64,000 nucleotides of DNA from an uncultured Pontibacter sp. (GCF_947492645.1 NZ_CANLMZ010000008.1:781650-845649), one strand, 5' to 3'. Positions 54,801 through 63,760 are shown, numbered from the stretch's first letter. Program-made: numbers and translations. Notes: generated from the sequence alone by a model not told the origin.

Positions 54801-54906
54801 TGCTGTTTACTCATACTTCTCCTCCGCAGAAGCCAACATCATAAGCGATTCAGATGAAGAAGAGCAGGAGACAAAGCAAAAGAAGAAGATGCCGGAGTAT
54901 GTGTAA
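51811..54906 (+). CDS. RND efflux permease (AcrB/MexB type)
   Basis: 1031-aa inner-membrane proton-driven multidrug pump. Twelve-helix RND layout with ISIKRPVLAIVMSIAIMVFG at the start, FLRDWRSTLIPVVAIPVSLIGAF, and the proton-relay Asp pair in LAIGLVVDDAIVMLENIYTRIERG. The mirrored second half has LIYLALSAQFESFRDPVIIM. Periplasmic porter loops lie between. It ends in an acidic tail plus KKKMPEYV. The 226-base gap to the adaptor gene holds no gene. Substrates are not readable. Confidence 0.96.
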   Translation: MASLSNISIKRPVLAIVMSIAIMVFGFIGITYLGVREYPSVDPPIVNVRTSYTGANAETIESEITEPLEESINGIAGIRTLTSTSSEGSSNITVEFNLDVDLETAANDVRDRVARAQRRLPEDAEPPTVAKADADANPILFLGIRSENRSLLELSDIGMNVFKEQLQTIPGVSEIMIWGDKRYSMRLWMDPDRLAALRVTPLEVQNALSRQNVELPSGSIEGATTELSVRTMGRISTAEEFNNLIVRQDADRLIRFRDIGYAQLAPENEKTVLRYNGIPMIGVVLVPQPGSNQIEIADEFYRRLEHIKKDIPEDLQLTIGFDNSQYIRASISEVQETIFVAFGLVVVIIFLFLRDWRSTLIPVVAIPVSLIGAFFIMYVMDFSINVLTLLGIVLAIGLVVDDAIVMLENIYTRIERGEKPIDAAKKGSKEIYFAIISTTVALAAVFMPVAFLEDTTGRLFREFGIVVAGSVIISSFVSLTLTPMMSSRILKHRERPNWFYRKTEPFFTALTDGYRSSLESFMRVRWMAFILIIAAAGAIWWQMTSLQSELTPDEDRSGLRINATGPEGASFEFMDQYMNELTALVNDSVEGISSITSMTRNSNSGFIRLRLVEPDERSQKQQEIVEKLPGLISQIPGARAFASGDKGLGGGRGAGQPVQFVVQSQNMEKLREIIPPFLEKAQQDPTFNFVDVNLKFNKPELRVEIDREKAQSLGVTVRDIAQTIQLGLSGSRFGYFVKGGKQYQILGQVARENRSEPLDLRSLYVKSSTGELIQLDNLIELKEESASPQVYRFNRFAAATFSATLTKGKTIGDGIEAMDAIADEVLDETFQTTLTGQSRDFSESSGSLLFAFLLALGLIYLALSAQFESFRDPVIIMFTVPLALSGALLSLWYFDQTLNIFSQIGMIMLVGLVTKNGILLVEFANQRKEEGLSKMEAATDAAVSRFRPILMTSLSTILGTLPIALALGTGAESRVPMGIAVVGGLILATGLTLYVIPAVYSYFSSAEANIISDSDEEEQETKQKKKMPEYV

Positions 54907-54966
54907 GCATAGCCACTTAATTTGATTATTTAGCCAAAGGATTTTAACGCGATAGAATAAGTATAA

Positions 54967-56304
54967 ATGTTTTCATACAGAGCCGCGGCGCTTCTCCTTA
55001 TCGGATTAGCACTACTGATGCCGGATAGAGCCTTTAGCCAGGAACAGCTTTCGCTGGAGCAAGCCATCCGTTTAGGATTACAACATAACTACGATATACA
55101 GATTGCCACAAAGCAGGAAGCCATCAACGAAAACAACGTTACATTGGGCAACGCTGGTTTTCTACCGTCAGTAGATGGCAGGGCAACCCGAACCTTCAGC
55201 GAGAACAATTCGAGGCAGGAGTTCCAATCAGGGCCAGACCGAATACGTGACGGAGCCAGTTCGAACAATATGGGCTACGGCGTTAACCTGAATTGGGTGA
55301 TATTTGATGGATTGGGCATGTTTATTAACCTGGAGCGCCTGAAAACGCTGGAAAAATCAGGTGAGCTTTTGACAAAGCAAACAGTAGAAACTACCCTCGC
55401 CGATATTACGGCCAGCTACTTTGAAGTGGCTCGCCAATCTTTCAAGATACAGGCGCTGCAGGATGCCATTGCCATTTCGGAGGCCCGCGTAGAAATTGCG
55501 CAGGCACAGTATGAGGTTGGCGTGAGTGCGAAAGTGGAAATACTACGGGCACAAGTGGATTATAACGCCGACAGGTCTGAATTGCTACTGCAGCAGGAAG
55601 TACTGCAAAACGCCAAAATCAACCTGAACCAGCTGTTAGGCCGAAACCCCGACATAAACTTTGTAGTTACCGATAGCATTGTTGTAGACCCAACCCTAAA
55701 CTATGGAACAGCAGCAAACGACCTGTATGCTGCCAACCCTTTGTTACAGCGCCTGCAGCTTGACCGGCAGCTAGCAAGCCTCGATATGAAGGCTATTCGT
55801 GCCAGCCGTTTTCCTGTGATTGGTGTAACAAGCGCTTACAATTTTAGCCGCTCCGAAGCAGAGCCTTTAAATGAATTCCAGGCAAGGTTTAATCAGAACA
55901 GAGGCTATAATTATGGTTTAACGCTAAGTGTGCCAATCTTTAACGGGTTTAACATTAACCGGCAGGCTCAGAACGCCCGCATTAACCTGGAGTCTGTAAA
56001 CCTGGAGTATCAGCGTGAAGAAAACCGTTTGCAGGCAGATGTAGCCCGTGCTTACAGCCAATACTCTAACAGGCTTCAGCTGCTGGAACTGGAAGAGGTA
56101 AACGTAAAACTTGCCCAGGAAAATGCCCAGATCGCGTTGGAAAGGTATAAACTAGGCTTGCTGACTGCCATTGAACTAAGAGAGGCACAACGTAACGAAC
56201 TGGTTGCCTCTAACCGCTTAATCGATATAAAATACCAGGCTAAAACAGCTGAGGTAGAACTTAAACGCCTCTCCGGCACCCTTCTTCAGCCTGGCTTGCA
56301 ATAA
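54967..56304 (+). CDS. TolC family outer-membrane efflux channel
   Basis: 445-aa outer-membrane factor. Signal peptide ending AFSQE. Two OEP repeats: LSLEQAIRLGLQHNYDIQIA begins the first. YEVGVSAKVEILRAQVDYNADRSELLLQQE (coiled-coil helix) and the equivalent YKLGLLTAIELREAQRNELVASNRLIDIKYQ mark the two halves. It is third gene of the RND operon (60-base gap), and completes the tripartite pump. A hairpin terminator follows. Confidence 0.95.
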   Translation: MFSYRAAALLLIGLALLMPDRAFSQEQLSLEQAIRLGLQHNYDIQIATKQEAINENNVTLGNAGFLPSVDGRATRTFSENNSRQEFQSGPDRIRDGASSNNMGYGVNLNWVIFDGLGMFINLERLKTLEKSGELLTKQTVETTLADITASYFEVARQSFKIQALQDAIAISEARVEIAQAQYEVGVSAKVEILRAQVDYNADRSELLLQQEVLQNAKINLNQLLGRNPDINFVVTDSIVVDPTLNYGTAANDLYAANPLLQRLQLDRQLASLDMKAIRASRFPVIGVTSAYNFSRSEAEPLNEFQARFNQNRGYNYGLTLSVPIFNGFNINRQAQNARINLESVNLEYQREENRLQADVARAYSQYSNRLQLLELEEVNVKLAQENAQIALERYKLGLLTAIELREAQRNELVASNRLIDIKYQAKTAEVELKRLSGTLLQPGLQ

Positions 56305-56327
56305 AGTTTTTTGTATATTCAGGTGTA

Positions 56328-56367
56328 AAAGCATAAAAGTATAGCCAAGGCTATACTTTTATGCTTT
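56328..56367 (+). terminator. Terminator of the RND operon
   Basis: 19-bp arms 56328-56346 and 56349-56367 (AAAGCATAAAAGTATAGCC and its inverse) meet over AA. The stem includes the AAGTATA motif. Confidence 0.85.
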
Positions 56368-56402
56368 CAGGTAGTGTATCTTCCGGCATCTAAACAGCAA
56401 CA

Positions 56403-57680
56403 ATGGAGTCAGAGCTTTTCCAGAAACTAGCCACCTCGCTCGGCTTAGGTTTACTTGTAGGCTTACAGCGGCAGCACGAAAAATCAGAGCTTGCAGGTAT
56501 ACGTACGTTTCCGCTTATTACCCTTTTTGGCTCTTTAACAGCGTTACTTGCCCTGGAGTTTGGCGGTTGGATAATTGCCGCAGGAGTGCTAAGCCTGGCA
56601 GCACTTGTAGCAGTCGCTAATTTCCTGAAAAGCAAAAGCCTTGATTTTGATGCCGGATTAACCACAGAGGCCGCAGCGCTGCTCATGTTTGCCGTAGGTG
56701 CTTACCTGATGTTGGGCAGCGGAACTGTTGCCATTGCCATAGGCGCTACTACTGCTGTACTGCTTCACCTCAAAGAAACCCTGCACCGCATTGTGGAGCG
56801 CATTGGCGAAAAGGATTTGAAAGCGATTATGCAGTTCGTTGTTCTCCTGCTCATTATACTTCCGGTATTGCCAAACGAAACCTACGGCCCTTACGAAGTA
56901 CTGAACCCGCACAACATCTGGCTGATGGTAGTGCTGATTGTAGGTATTAGTTTGCTGGGCTACTTTGCCTATAAGATTTTTGGGGGTAAGGCAGGCACCA
57001 TATTGGGTGGCGTTTTAGGGGGGTTAATATCAAGCACGGCCACTACCGTAAGCTACGCGCGCCGCTCCAAAGGCAGCGACACAAGCACTAGCCTGGCTTC
57101 TATTGTTATTTTTATCGCTACCATTGTTTCGGTTGCACGCATTATAACAGAAGTTGCCGTTGTGGCACCTAATACAATACCTGTTGTTTTGCCACCACTT
57201 GCAGCACTCCTGGTGCTTATGCTGTTGGTAGGCGTGGTTACCTACTTGTTTACTAACAAAGAGCACGATAAAATGCCGGAGCAAGGAAACCCGGCACAAT
57301 TTAAAACTGCACTTGTATTCGGGGCTGTGTATGCAATTGTTATACTTGCCACAGCCTTCGCTAAAGACCAATTAGGTAATAAGGGCCTGTTTATCGTAGC
57401 CATCATATCTGGCCTGACAGACGTTGACGCCATAACCTTATCAACTTCGCGCTTGATGAACATAGGAAACCTGGAAGAACAAACCGGCTGGAAAGTTATA
57501 CTTGTGGCAGCGCTATCTAACCTTACCTTCAAAGGTGCCTTGGTTGGCTTTTTAGGTAACCGACAGGTGTTTGCAAGAGTGGCGGTATTATTTGGTATTG
57601 TGCTGGTTGGTGGGCTGCTGGTGCTGTGGTTATGGCCTTCTGATTTCTCTATGACTACTCTGTTCCCTTCTGCTAACTAA
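56403..57680 (+). CDS. MgtC/SapB and DUF4010 membrane protein
   Basis: 425-aa polytopic membrane protein. The N-terminal MgtC-like part (LATSLGLGLLVGLQRQHEKSELAGIRTFPLITLFG) carries the family's G-L-x-x-G-x-x-R-E/Q-like motif. The C-terminal DUF4010 part follows (GGVLGGLISSTATTVSYARRSKG...IISGLTDVDAITLSTSRL). About 12 hydrophobic helices. The family is poorly understood, with ion or magnesium homeostasis suggested from MgtC. Separate from the RND operon by the terminator at 56328-56367. Confidence 0.9.
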   Translation: MESELFQKLATSLGLGLLVGLQRQHEKSELAGIRTFPLITLFGSLTALLALEFGGWIIAAGVLSLAALVAVANFLKSKSLDFDAGLTTEAAALLMFAVGAYLMLGSGTVAIAIGATTAVLLHLKETLHRIVERIGEKDLKAIMQFVVLLLIILPVLPNETYGPYEVLNPHNIWLMVVLIVGISLLGYFAYKIFGGKAGTILGGVLGGLISSTATTVSYARRSKGSDTSTSLASIVIFIATIVSVARIITEVAVVAPNTIPVVLPPLAALLVLMLLVGVVTYLFTNKEHDKMPEQGNPAQFKTALVFGAVYAIVILATAFAKDQLGNKGLFIVAIISGLTDVDAITLSTSRLMNIGNLEEQTGWKVILVAALSNLTFKGALVGFLGNRQVFARVAVLFGIVLVGGLLVLWLWPSDFSMTTLFPSAN

Positions 57681-57980
57681 AGCTTGCCGGTTACTTTATA
57701 CTTCAGCATTAGTTATAAATTTTCATGAAACTTCAGAGGATGTGTAGCCTTAGTTCCTTTCGGTTTATAGTTTGAGTTTATACTACAGCCACCATGCGTT
57801 CGTTGATCCTCGTATAGGCTTGCAGCACCACACTCCTATTGGTGTTGTTATTGTGTATACAAACGGGAAAGTATCATGCTTCCCTTAAACTCCCTGCCAC
57901 CGTTTTCTCATCCTATTCTTTTCAGATCCTGTAGTAGATCCGGTAGGATGCCTGCTAAAGCTGTTGTTGTAAAAGTAGCA
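57681..57980. other. Spacer, nothing recognised
   Basis: 300 bases between convergent genes. Short hairpin potential near TAGATCCGGTAGGAT but no clear terminator and no frame of note. Confidence 0.35.
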
Positions 57981-58403
57981 CTAGAGAGCAGGCGTTTCGC
58001 TTTGTAACCATGTCAAGGCCTCCTCCTTTTGCCTGAAATTGCGCAGCAAGTATGGGAGTGCTAATGTTTGTTGGATGTGCTGCAGGTTTTCACTAGCTCT
58101 AACCTTCACAGTAGCATCAAGCGACTCCACCCGCGCCAATTTCTGCAAGCGTGTTTGTGCCAAAGCGCTTGCTAAGTACATAGAAACAGCTCTGCTCTCT
58201 TCCGGTGTAACAGATACCACTGTCCTACTTGAATCGAGAAGCACCTTCTTTACGTCATAGTTCCTGACTTTCTCCGCCAGTATATCGACGCTGCGCTTTA
58301 ACTCTGGTAGCAGATAACCATGCAAGTCGGGATAGACAATGACCAGAATGTCGTTTGCAGGGTCGTAGTCCAGCCTGAGGATACTGTTTTCAAAGATAAT
58401 CAT
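57981..58403 (-). CDS. STAS-like small protein
   Basis: 140-aa soluble protein. Beta/alpha alternation with ILRLDYDPANDILVIVYPDLHGYLLPELKRSVDILAEKV, a central VKKVLLDSSRTVVSVTPEES strand and loop (like the STAS phospho-acceptor region) and the end NFRQKEEALTWLQ. The overall shape matches STAS/SpoIIAA-like proteins, and it shares the A-x-x-W-L tail with the products at 42385 and 59030. There is no neighbouring partner; the 626-base spacer upstream is empty. Confidence 0.6.
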   Translation of the reverse strand: MIIFENSILRLDYDPANDILVIVYPDLHGYLLPELKRSVDILAEKVRNYDVKKVLLDSSRTVVSVTPEESRAVSMYLASALAQTRLQKLARVESLDATVKVRASENLQHIQQTLALPYLLRNFRQKEEALTWLQSETPAL

Positions 58404-59029
58404 GACCGTAAAGTATTTTAGGTAAATATACGGAATGCCTTGTGCTTGGTCTTACGAATATTCATAACATATGCCTATACATACTTACTAGTGTAGCTGC
58501 ATTATCATCCTGACGTTCATTTAGGAGGGCGTGAGGCAGCCAACAGAATTGGCACCTACCAGCTTAACTATAGTCCGCTAATAAACATGTATTCTACTAG
58601 ATTCATTCTCCTCCTATATAAAGGAGCATACCTTGCCTGATTTTATACTTTATTGAGGAGTATCTTGTAAACTGGCCCATAACATGGCATTCTATATGGC
58701 ATGGGAATGGATGGTTAAGGCAACACCGGTTTTGGGTGATCAGAATCATGTAAAACCCTCCTGCCGGCAAGGCATCATTTTAAATATTTTTAATATCAGG
58801 AAGTTGACGCCATGTAATAGCACTTTTATAACCGAAGTTCTCCAGAAGCGATAGCGTATTAGAAAAGGATTTCTGGAAAGCGCACTAAGAAACGGACGTA
58901 TAATCAGGCAAGACTATGGGTATAATACAAGATATCAAGCTGCAGCAACAGAGAATCTGATAAAGCCATTTTTGGCAGGCTGGTTGTACAGATTATAGTA
59001 TGTGGGGTCTTGAAAGAAAGTACTTCAAA
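58404..59029. other. Long non-coding spacer
   Basis: 626 bases without any frame I would call. It contains CTCCTatataAAGGAG-like short hairpins, AT-rich patches and one AAGTATA-type motif (TTTATACTTT near 58645). It may be decayed coding DNA. Confidence 0.35.
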
Positions 59030-59422
59030 TTAAATTTGAAACTGTGATAGCCACTCCAGCGCACTTTCCCTGTCTGTAAACATGCGGCTGGGGTTCTTAG
59101 GTTTGTTAACCATTATATAAAAGTTAGCAGCCATTTTAAGCATGGGCGAACTGATCAGAATAGCACTAGCGGTAACTAAATCATTCCCTTCATTGGCCAG
59201 GTAGTCCCTTGCTTCCTTAGTCGATTGTTTAATTCTAGTAATATCAAACAGAATAGGGTATGCTTTATAAGCGCTGAATTCCAAGCGATCCTTCACGCAA
59301 ATTTTGGCAATGCCGAGGTCTACTAGTTCTATGTCTTTATAGATACAGTACAAAATCCCATTTTCAACAAACAAGTCTAAGTAGGTGGTTGATACAGAAT
59401 TAGGATTTTTTTTGGAATTCAT
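59030..59422 (-). CDS. STAS-like small protein beside the oxoamine synthase
   Basis: 130-aa soluble protein with STAS-like alternation: YLDLFVENGILYCIYKDIELVDLGIAKICVKDRLEF, YPILFDITRIKQSTKEARDYLANEG (the loop region), ASAILISSPMLKMAANFYIMVNKP and the tail RMFTDRESALEWLSQF. It is divergent from the oxoamine synthase/GNAT gene with only 71 bases between starts, so they share a control region. It may modulate the kinase or synthase; this is a guess from position. Confidence 0.65.
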   Translation of the reverse strand: MNSKKNPNSVSTTYLDLFVENGILYCIYKDIELVDLGIAKICVKDRLEFSAYKAYPILFDITRIKQSTKEARDYLANEGNDLVTASAILISSPMLKMAANFYIMVNKPKNPSRMFTDRESALEWLSQFQI

Positions 59423-59426
59423 CCGT

Positions 59427-59434
59427 TAACTTTG
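59427..59434 (+). promoter_or_regulatory. Possible -7 box of the oxoamine synthase operon
   Basis: TAACTTTG matches TAnnTTTG. A TTTG at 59411 is too close to be a normal -33. It supports the GTG start at 59494, leaving a leader of about 50 bases. Confidence 0.4.
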
Positions 59435-59493
59435 AAATAAATAACGTGATTTATTTGTTGCTACTCTTTAGTTATGCAATTATAGGTAAAAAC

Positions 59494-61932
59494 GTGGCAA
59501 AGATAAGACACAATAATATTATTGATACGGTAGACTCCGTGCTTTCCGTTTCTAAAAAGAAGGGAATTATTCACCTGCATGCTGAAGATCAGGAGCTAAG
59601 CGGACAGCACCTGACCTTAAACGGCAAAAAAGTTTTGCATTTTGGCACCTGTGGTTATTTGGCGCTGGAACATCACCCTGCTATCAAACGTGGTGCGATT
59701 GATGCCATTGAGCGTTTCGGCACCCAATTCCCCATGTCCCGCACTTACGTGTCTAACCCCCTGTACAACGAACTGGAGGACCTGATCAAACAACTGTATG
59801 GTGTGCCGGCTGTCATCTCTAAAAACTGTACGCTTGCCCACCTTACGACTATCCCCAGTATTATACGGCAGTCTGACCTGGTGATACTCGATCATCAGGT
59901 ACATGCTAGTGTACAGGAGGCTGTAAAGAAGCTGTTGAGCCAGGGCGTTACCGTAGAAATGATTCGCCACAACAACTTGGAGATGCTCGAAGACCGCATT
60001 AAAAAGCAGCGTAGTAAATATGAGCGTATTTGGTATATGGCCGATAGCGTTTACTCTATGTATGGCGATTTTGCCCCGCTGAAAGAGATGATTGCGCTAG
60101 CAGAAAAGTATGAGCAGCTCCATTTATACGTAGACGATGCACACGGAGCAAGCTGGGCTGGAAAAAACGGCACCGGTTATGCAATGAGCCAAATGCCGGA
60201 AGGCCTGTATCACAAAATGATCCTGACAGCTAACCTGGGCAAGGCATTCGGAGCTTGCGGGGGGCTGTCGCTGTTTCCAAACGAGGAATGGTACCATAAA
60301 GTAAACAACTTTGGCGGGCCCCTTACTTTTTCTGTACAGATAGAGCCCGCTACGTTAGGGGCGGCCATTGCTTCCGCTAAAATCCATCTAAGTGATGAGA
60401 TTTACGGCTATCAGGAAGAACTGCAGAAAAGAATTGCTTACTTTAACACACGCCTCCAGCAAACAGCTTTACCTCTGGTCCATGCATGCGAAAGTCCGAT
60501 CTTCTACATTGGAACGGGCACCATGGATATGGGAAACCATTTGGTGCAGGCTTTGCTCCATGATGGTATCTATGTGAACTTGGCCACTTTTCCGGCGGTG
60601 CCTGCTAAAAACATCGGCGTGAGGATTACCATCTCCCTGAGCAATTCATTTGAGGATATTGATGTGCTGGTAAACAAGCTAGAGCAGCATTTTGAGGAGG
60701 CATTAAAAGCTTCCAATCAGACACACGAGAACATCCGCAAGGCATTTAAAATGCAGCCGCTGCCCTCATTGCCTGCCACCCCGCAAACTGCTCTTCAAAA
60801 TGAGATCACAGTAAAACAATTTACAACTGTGAGCCACATAAATGCCGCTGTTTGGAACAAGTACTTAGGCCACAGGGGCATGTTTGACTGGGATGGAATG
60901 CGATTCCTGGAGGAGTCCTTTAAAGACAACCCGGGAAAGGAAAATAATTGGGCCTTTCGGTATTATACTATTACCGACTCGCAAGGCGTTATCATCCTTA
61001 TGACCTTTGCCATGGTTGGGTTGATGAAAGAAGACATGTTTTCGCAGGCTTCTATTTCCAAAGCCATAGAAAAAGAACGCGAAACGAACCCCTACTACCT
61101 TACTACAACAGGCATCGTTATGGGCAGCTTGTTTACAGAAGGCAATCATTTATACCTCGATAGGAAAAGCCCGTACTGGAAAGAAGCGCTCAAAGCATTG
61201 ATGCAGGAGTTGTATAAAGAGCAGGAAAAAGAAAATGCCAGCAGTATTCTGCTTAGAGACCTGGAGGCTCATGATCCAGAGATGCATGAGTTCATGGTTG
61301 AGCAGGACTTCGTAAAAATGGATCTCCCGGAATCATGTACTGTGGAGAACCTCCATTGGGCTACCGAAGAAGAATTCAGGAAAACGCTTTCCAAGAAGGG
61401 AAGAGAAAACTTTGTGCAGAAGATAAAGCGTTATGAAACTTACTATAATGTGGCAGTAAAAAGCAGCCTGTCTACGGAGGAATTACAGCACGCCATCTCC
61501 CTATTTAAAAATGTAAAGGGCAACAATCATGCAATCAACAATTTTCTATTCCCAGAAAAGCTGTTCCAATTGCTCAACGAAAACGCGGCATGGGAGTTTA
61601 TTGAGCTATACATCAAAGAAGAATACACGATAAATAAAAAACCCGTAGCAGTTGCCTTTTGTCACAAGAATGCGAGCGGCGTGTATAGCTTCATGCTGGT
61701 AGGTATGGATTACGATTATCTGCTGGAGTACAACATCTACAGACAAACGCTTTACCAGGTAATAAAACGGGCCAACGCGCTGGGCTGCAGCAAAATCAAC
61801 ATGGGTATTTCGGCTACCATGGAAAAGAAAAAGGTAGGTGCCACACCCTATCCAAAAGTAGGTTACTACCAGGCAAAGGATAATTTTGCCATGGAGATGA
61901 TGGGAGCTACTTTTGCAATAGAAAGAGAATAG
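59494..61932 (+). CDS. Alpha-oxoamine synthase fused to GNAT-like C-terminal region
   Basis: 812-aa cytoplasmic fusion. Residues ~30-415 are a PLP-dependent alpha-oxoamine synthase (KAPA synthase/serine palmitoyltransferase/CqsA class). Seen are FGTCGYLALEHHPAI, VDDAHGASWAG (PLP Asp/His) and Lys250 in LTANLGKAFGACGG. The usual GTG-x-x-x-S-R-x-x-x-G is altered to GTQFPMSRTYVSN. Residues ~450-812 look like one or two GNAT-type acyltransferase folds (WAFRYYTITDSQGVIILMTF, KKPVAVAFCH...GCSKINMGI). It could condense acyl-CoA with an amino acid, then N-acylate. GTG 59494 is chosen by promoter position. A hybrid kinase follows after 34 bases. Confidence 0.75.
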   Translation: MAKIRHNNIIDTVDSVLSVSKKKGIIHLHAEDQELSGQHLTLNGKKVLHFGTCGYLALEHHPAIKRGAIDAIERFGTQFPMSRTYVSNPLYNELEDLIKQLYGVPAVISKNCTLAHLTTIPSIIRQSDLVILDHQVHASVQEAVKKLLSQGVTVEMIRHNNLEMLEDRIKKQRSKYERIWYMADSVYSMYGDFAPLKEMIALAEKYEQLHLYVDDAHGASWAGKNGTGYAMSQMPEGLYHKMILTANLGKAFGACGGLSLFPNEEWYHKVNNFGGPLTFSVQIEPATLGAAIASAKIHLSDEIYGYQEELQKRIAYFNTRLQQTALPLVHACESPIFYIGTGTMDMGNHLVQALLHDGIYVNLATFPAVPAKNIGVRITISLSNSFEDIDVLVNKLEQHFEEALKASNQTHENIRKAFKMQPLPSLPATPQTALQNEITVKQFTTVSHINAAVWNKYLGHRGMFDWDGMRFLEESFKDNPGKENNWAFRYYTITDSQGVIILMTFAMVGLMKEDMFSQASISKAIEKERETNPYYLTTTGIVMGSLFTEGNHLYLDRKSPYWKEALKALMQELYKEQEKENASSILLRDLEAHDPEMHEFMVEQDFVKMDLPESCTVENLHWATEEEFRKTLSKKGRENFVQKIKRYETYYNVAVKSSLSTEELQHAISLFKNVKGNNHAINNFLFPEKLFQLLNENAAWEFIELYIKEEYTINKKPVAVAFCHKNASGVYSFMLVGMDYDYLLEYNIYRQTLYQVIKRANALGCSKINMGISATMEKKKVGATPYPKVGYYQAKDNFAMEMMGATFAIERE

Positions 61933-61966
61933 CCGCATCTATCCTTAAAAGTATAAAAAATAGTAC

Positions 61967-63658
61967 GTGAAAGTTCTAAAAGACAGACTTGAAGAAGTAA
62001 TCACCCTGATTGCAGAGGTGGCAAACGGTAATTTCGATTATAAACTTAATGTATCAGAAACTGGTGACGAGTTAGATGCCGTTATTGCAGGCGTTAGCAT
62101 GCTTGGGCAGGAGCTTAAAAATTCTACTGTATCAAGAGACTTCATGCAGAGTATTTACCAAGGTGTAGTCGACATGCTGTTGGTGCTGAATACCGACCGT
62201 ACTATCCGGACGGTGAATGCGGCTTTTGAAGAAGCAACAGGCTTTAAAGAAGCAAACTTGTTGGGTAGGCATATTTCTGAACTGTTTGAAGCAAAAAACA
62301 AGGAGAGCCTTGAGATCGGACTAGCTGACCTGGAGGAGAAGGGTAAAACACTTAACGCGGAGTTATTGCTGCGTACAACCCACTCTAACACGATATCTAC
62401 ATCCTGCTCCATATCTTATCTCCGAAACAGCAAACAGGAGAAAGACGGCATTTTAATCATCTCGAAGGATATAACAGAGCTTAAGCGCAAGGAGTTGGAA
62501 CTGCAAGAGGCAAAAGAAAAAGCAGAAGCTGCAAATGAGGCCAAAAGCGAGTTCCTCTCCAGCATGAGCCACGAGATCCGAACACCTCTGAATGGCATAA
62601 TGGGGTTCACCAATTTGCTGGTTGATACGCCATTAAATGAAGTGCAGAAACAGTATGTCAACCTCATTAAAACCTCTGGTTCTGCCCTTACTAAATTACT
62701 GAACGACATTCTTGACCTGCACCGGATAGAGCAGGACAAGATCTCAATTGAGGCAATACCATTCAATCTTCGTGAAACAATCGCATCACACCTGGAGCCA
62801 TACAAGCACGTGGCCAAAAGTAAAAATCTCACATTTTCCTATACGTTTGACGCAGACATTCCACAGGTACTAATAGGTGACCCAATGCGCCTGAACCAAG
62901 TTCTTGTAAACTTGATCAGTAACTCCATTAAATTCACCGAGGCAGGAGGTATAAAAGTTCATTGTTCCCTTCTCTCTGCTTATGAGTTAGGCACGCCCGT
63001 GGAATTGAGGTTCTCAGTAAGCGATACAGGTATTGGTATTCCACCGGAAAAGCAGGAACTCATTTTTGACTCCTTTACCCAATCCGATCAATCCATGTCG
63101 CGCAGATACGGTGGGTTTGGTTTAGGATTGGCCATATGCAAAAAGCTGGTTAATCTGATGAACGGTAAGATGGGAATTATCAGTCCTCCTGCAGGCGAGG
63201 CAAGTGGCGCTACTTTTTGGTTTAATGTAACGCTTAAAAACTTAAGCGAGGAAACACTTTTGCCAGAGGATGACGCTGCCGATATAACCTTTAAGCTACA
63301 GCAGCCTACGCACATTTTGGTGGTAGATGATAACCCAATCAATATTTTACTGATTCAGGATGTGCTGGAAAATTATGGGGCGACTGTTACTACGGCAGAG
63401 AATGGACTGGATGCAGTAAAATTGGCATTAGAACATGCTTTCAACCTCATTCTGATGGATGTACAAATGCCCGGCATGGATGGTTTGGAGGCTGCGAGCC
63501 GACTCAGAAAAGCAAACATCACAAGCCCTATCATTGCCTTTTCAGCCAATGCTTTTAGCGAGGATATTGCCAAAAGCAAGCAAGCAGGCATGAATGATCA
63601 TCTGTGCAAACCCTTTACGGATAAAGACATAGTCACATTGCTGAAGAAATGGGTTTAA
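61967..63658 (+). CDS. Soluble hybrid histidine kinase (PAS-HisKA-HATPase-REC)
   Basis: 563-aa signalling kinase without membrane helices. HAMP-like start (LIAEVANGNFDYKLNVSETGDELDAV). PAS domain (about 60-175). HisKA with His202 in SMSHEIRTPLNGIMGFTNLL. ATPase with NLISNSIKFTEAGG, DTGIGIPPEKQELIFDSFTQSD and GGFGLGLAICKKLV. Receiver with Asp498 (LILMDVQMPGMDG). Start GTG 61967. It lies 34 bases after the oxoamine synthase gene, so they are likely one operon. A PAS ligand made by the synthase is conceivable. No output domain, so it needs a partner. Confidence 0.94.
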   Translation: MKVLKDRLEEVITLIAEVANGNFDYKLNVSETGDELDAVIAGVSMLGQELKNSTVSRDFMQSIYQGVVDMLLVLNTDRTIRTVNAAFEEATGFKEANLLGRHISELFEAKNKESLEIGLADLEEKGKTLNAELLLRTTHSNTISTSCSISYLRNSKQEKDGILIISKDITELKRKELELQEAKEKAEAANEAKSEFLSSMSHEIRTPLNGIMGFTNLLVDTPLNEVQKQYVNLIKTSGSALTKLLNDILDLHRIEQDKISIEAIPFNLRETIASHLEPYKHVAKSKNLTFSYTFDADIPQVLIGDPMRLNQVLVNLISNSIKFTEAGGIKVHCSLLSAYELGTPVELRFSVSDTGIGIPPEKQELIFDSFTQSDQSMSRRYGGFGLGLAICKKLVNLMNGKMGIISPPAGEASGATFWFNVTLKNLSEETLLPEDDAADITFKLQQPTHILVVDDNPINILLIQDVLENYGATVTTAENGLDAVKLALEHAFNLILMDVQMPGMDGLEAASRLRKANITSPIIAFSANAFSEDIAKSKQAGMNDHLCKPFTDKDIVTLLKKWV

Positions 63659-63737
63659 CTGAACGGCACTCTATTTAAATGCATGCAGGATGTTAATGGA
63701 CCAACCTGTTACTGCCCTTAGAAAACCGTTCAGTTAA
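63655..63737. repeat. 12-bp inverted repeat around the kinase 3' end
   Basis: TTAACTGAACGG (63655-63666, containing the kinase stop) and CCGTTCAGTTAA (63726-63737) are exact inverse copies 59 bases apart. It could be a loose hairpin or the edge of an inserted segment. Confidence 0.5.
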
Positions 63738-63760
63738 GTATCCATTTGGATGGGTTTTCG

